This document shows positions 4,837 to 6,601 of a DNA stretch of 6,601 nt, piece after piece. The notes beneath the pieces are model-generated. The model was not told where the DNA came from and did no database searches. It saw only the letters and a list, made by a program, of their open reading frames with translations. The DNA comes from Chloroflexota bacterium. Lineage in GTDB: Archaea > Iainarchaeota > Iainarchaeia > Iainarchaeales > GCA-2688035. The DNA is taken from contig DAOWAC010000059.1 of assembly GCA_030634785.1 (NCBI GenBank), forward strand, positions 1 through 6,601. Reading direction: 5' to 3'. How positions within the stretch are numbered: position 1 is the stretch's first letter; each line of letters starts with the position of its first letter. The translations under genes were made by a program, and so were the position numbers.

Positions 4837-5751
4837 ATGAAAGAAATCAAAGATATAAAACTAAACGGAAAAAATGCAACAGAACTGGTTAATCAAATGA
4901 GCGCAAGCGGGTTCCAAGCAACACACCTTGCACAAGCTACTGAACTAATAGAACAAATGAAAAAAGAAAAAGCAACAATATTTTTAGGATTTACAGCAAA
5001 CTTAATGGCATCAGGATTAAGAGGAATCGTAAAAGAACTATGTGAAAAAAAATTCATTAACGCAATAGTAACAACAGCAGGAAGCATTGACCACGACATT
5101 ATCAAAAGTTTCATGCCATACAAACAAGGAACATTTATGGCAAACGATATAGAACTCCACCAAAAAGGAATTAACAGAATTGGAAACATTTTTGTTGAAA
5201 CAAAAGGCTTTGAATTACTTGAAGAAAAAATGCAAACATGGCTTGCAGAAATTTACTCAAAAGAAAAAACAATAAGCCCAAGCCAGCTTGCAAAATTTAT
5301 CGGAGAAAAACTTCCAGAAAAAAGCTTCCTGCACTGGTGCAGTAAAAACAACATTCCACTATTCTGTCCAGGAATAACAGACGGAGCAATAGGACTTCAA
5401 ATGCATTTCTTCAAACAAGAACACCCAGATTTTGTAATAGACGTAACAAAAGACATGAAAGAACTATCAGAAATTGTTCTGACAGCAAACAAAACAGGCG
5501 CAATAATTCTTGGCGGAGGAATTTCAAAACATCACATAATCGGCGCAAACATTTTAAGAGACGGATTAGATTACGCGGTTTACATTTCAACAGCAGCAGA
5601 ATTTGACGGAAGCCTTTCAGGAGCCCAAACAAGAGAAGCAAAAAGCTGGGGCAAACTAAAAGAAAAAGGAAACAGCGTACAGGTAAACTGTGATGCAACA
5701 ATTGCAGTCCCGCTTATTTTTGCAGCACTCAAAGAGAAGGACAAAATATGA
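4837..5751 (+). CDS. dys: Deoxyhypusine synthase
   Basis: This NAD-dependent enzyme transfers the aminobutyl group of spermidine to one lysine of translation factor aIF5A, the first step of hypusine formation, in the cytosol. It has 304 residues from ATG 4837, close to the usual archaeal length. Visible family motifs: LGFTANLMASGLRG from about residue 50 and TTAGSIDHDI at 79-88 (NAD-binding region), HWCSKNNIPLFCPGITDGAIG (mid-protein), ILGGGISKHHI with Lys231-His232 (equivalent to human Lys287-His288), DYAVYISTAAEFDGSLSGA, and SWGK with Lys273, equivalent to the human Lys329 that forms the covalent enzyme intermediate. The catalytic residues are intact, so it should be active. It has its own TATA box and a structured leader, and its last codons overlap the next gene by ATGA, indicating translational coupling. 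The aIF5A gene itself is not in the window. Confidence 0.96.
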   Translation: MKEIKDIKLNGKNATELVNQMSASGFQATHLAQATELIEQMKKEKATIFLGFTANLMASGLRGIVKELCEKKFINAIVTTAGSIDHDIIKSFMPYKQGTFMANDIELHQKGINRIGNIFVETKGFELLEEKMQTWLAEIYSKEKTISPSQLAKFIGEKLPEKSFLHWCSKNNIPLFCPGITDGAIGLQMHFFKQEHPDFVIDVTKDMKELSEIVLTANKTGAIILGGGISKHHIIGANILRDGLDYAVYISTAAEFDGSLSGAQTREAKSWGKLKEKGNSVQVNCDATIAVPLIFAALKEKDKI

Positions 5752-6371
5752 TTACAATCCTAACCTATTTGCTGATGTTTGCCTGCGGAGCATTTACAAA
5801 ATTCACCGACAACCTGATAGACGAACCGTTTGCAATAAAATTTCCATGGATGCAATATGTAACAGCCGCAGTTTACGGACTGCTTGCAGGATACCTTGCA
5901 ACAGGCTCAACAGAATTTGGAACACTAATAATTGCAATTACAATAGGAGTATTGCTTGCAGGAAAAATTGATTCAAAAGCACACCAGCTTGCAATTGCAA
6001 TAATTTTTGCGATGTTTGCATTACGAGGCTTACCTGCAGTAGCGATTCCGCTTCTTGCATTTTTTATCGCACTCGGCTTCATTGATGAAGCATTGAACGA
6101 TTTTATTGACAAAGCAAAAGAAAAAGGAAAACACATTAATTCAACAATACAGCATATTGTAAGCGCAAGACTTTCACTTGAAATCGGAACACTTGCAGTA
6201 GGTTTTTTGACAGGAAATTTTATTTACTTTTTTGCAATATTTTCATTCGATTTGGCATACAATGTTGTAGACAAAGTAATGCCGTTCTTTATGAAAAAGT
6301 TTAATCCGGAATACGGACCACAGCTTGTTGTAGACTTATACAAATGCAGTGAAAAAAAAGAAGCAATATGA
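5748..6371 (+). CDS. Multi-pass membrane protein of unknown function, coupled to deoxyhypusine synthase
   Basis: The protein has 207 residues. ATG 5748 overlaps the TGA of the preceding gene (ATGA) and has AAGGA (5737-5741) six bases upstream inside that gene, so the two are probably translated together. Hydrophobic segments lie at about residues 1-18, 36-54, 57-72, 78-93, 95-112, 141-158 and 158-173. Acidic motifs recur at helix ends: FTDNLIDE (19-26), GKIDSK (72-77), GFIDEALND (110-118) and FDLAYNVVDK (167-176). Several are Dx(3-6)D patterns such as occur in membrane-bound metal-dependent enzymes, but I do not recognise a family and no known transferase signature fits. The loop 119-135 is strongly charged. 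The last codons (KKEAI) lie in an A-rich junction where an unrelated-looking reading frame begins, so the native C-terminus may differ. Confidence 0.8.
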   Translation: MITILTYLLMFACGAFTKFTDNLIDEPFAIKFPWMQYVTAAVYGLLAGYLATGSTEFGTLIIAITIGVLLAGKIDSKAHQLAIAIIFAMFALRGLPAVAIPLLAFFIALGFIDEALNDFIDKAKEKGKHINSTIQHIVSARLSLEIGTLAVGFLTGNFIYFFAIFSFDLAYNVVDKVMPFFMKKFNPEYGPQLVVDLYKCSEKKEAI

Positions 6372-6601
6372 AGTTGTGCACAGAGTTCTACGACCAAATG
6401 GAGAGGTGCGGACCGTTCATGAAAAATCCATGGAGATTGTTGATAAGACCGGAAAGGCTGTCTTCTCTTTTGGAATGATTCAAGACGTTACCGAGCAAAA
6501 GAAGGCAGAAGAAGTACTTGAAAATGCTGCTAAGGAAAAAGAAATACTCCTTAAAGAAGCACATCATCGAATTAAAAACAACTTTGCTCTTGTTTCCAGT
6601 C
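6349..6601 (+). CDS. Sensor histidine kinase fragment (PAC segment plus HisKA_2), starts mid-domain and runs off the window
   Basis: A frame different from the upstream gene reads QYEVVHRVLRPNGEVRTVHE, then a short region, then SFGMIQDVTEQKKAEEVLEN, which is the second half of a PAS domain with its PAC motif. Next comes a short coiled-coil linker and LLKEAHHRIKNNFALVSS, the H-box of the HisKA_2 (HWE-related) kinases; the phospho-acceptor is the second His (6565-6567). The ATP-binding domain would lie beyond the window. There is no room for the first half of the PAS domain: in this frame a TAG lies at 6331-6333, and the only near start is GTG 6349 without a clear ribosome site, inside the upstream gene. 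Arg codons are mostly CGN and GAG is frequent, unlike the AGA/GAA style upstream. Likely a truncated gene, a recombination junction or a chimeric assembly join. Confidence 0.75.
   Translation, partial: MKKKKQYEVVHRVLRPNGEVRTVHEKSMEIVDKTGKAVFSFGMIQDVTEQKKAEEVLENAAKEKEILLKEAHHRIKNNFALVSS

Noticed and set aside
6368..6478. ATG overlapping the TGA of the membrane gene (ATGA) opening 36 codons, MKLCTEFYDQMERCG onward.
   Set aside because: The alternative frame encodes a convincing PAS/HisKA_2 segment over the same bases, so this is a shadow frame.
1..6601. CRISPR array, insertion sequence or terminal inverted repeats.
   Set aside because: No regularly spaced repeats, transposase motifs or paired terminal repeats are visible.

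Overview
The window looks like a piece of an A+T-rich archaeal genome. It carries an archaeal/eukaryotic-type isoleucyl-tRNA synthetase, a deoxyhypusine synthase (an archaeal/eukaryotic function), and a UPF0200-type nucleotide kinase known mainly from archaea. The tRNA gene has no encoded CCA, upstream regions contain TATA-like boxes, and most genes have a Shine-Dalgarno site. The reduced, very A-rich style and an unmodified-looking UAU anticodon would fit a DPANN-like lineage, but that placement is inference. All convincing genes are on the + strand.

Layout. Positions 1-476 hold the 3' part of a UPF0200 nucleotide kinase gene. After 36 bases comes a 241-residue membrane protein made of 'conserved TM helix' segments (513-1238), closed by a hairpin/T-tract terminator (about 1240-1279). 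Next is a stable-RNA region: a TATA-like box near 1301-1317, a GC-rich stretch that folds into consecutive hairpins (1351-1425), and a complete tRNA-Ile with anticodon UAU (1427-1500). A non-coding or sparsely coding stretch follows (1501-1805), with one possible 28-codon basic ORF (1530-1616) and a near-palindrome (1671-1688). ileS occupies 1806-4679 and is probably expressed from a leaderless transcript. A 157-base intergenic region holds a TATA box, a direct repeat, a hairpin and a six-codon leader ORF. It precedes the deoxyhypusine synthase gene (4837-5751), which overlaps by ATGA with a 207-residue multi-pass membrane protein of unknown function (5748-6371). The last ~250 bases encode a PAS/PAC plus HisKA_2 histidine kinase piece that begins mid-domain, suggesting a truncated gene or a junction.

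Together: tRNA-Ile(UAU) and IleRS supply AUA/Ile decoding, and deoxyhypusine synthase starts hypusination of aIF5A, so the centre of the window is a translation neighbourhood. The membrane protein coupled to deoxyhypusine synthase is the main unknown. The points most worth checking are the UAU anticodon, the structured RNA ahead of the tRNA, the deoxyhypusine synthase leader, and the abrupt histidine kinase fragment.
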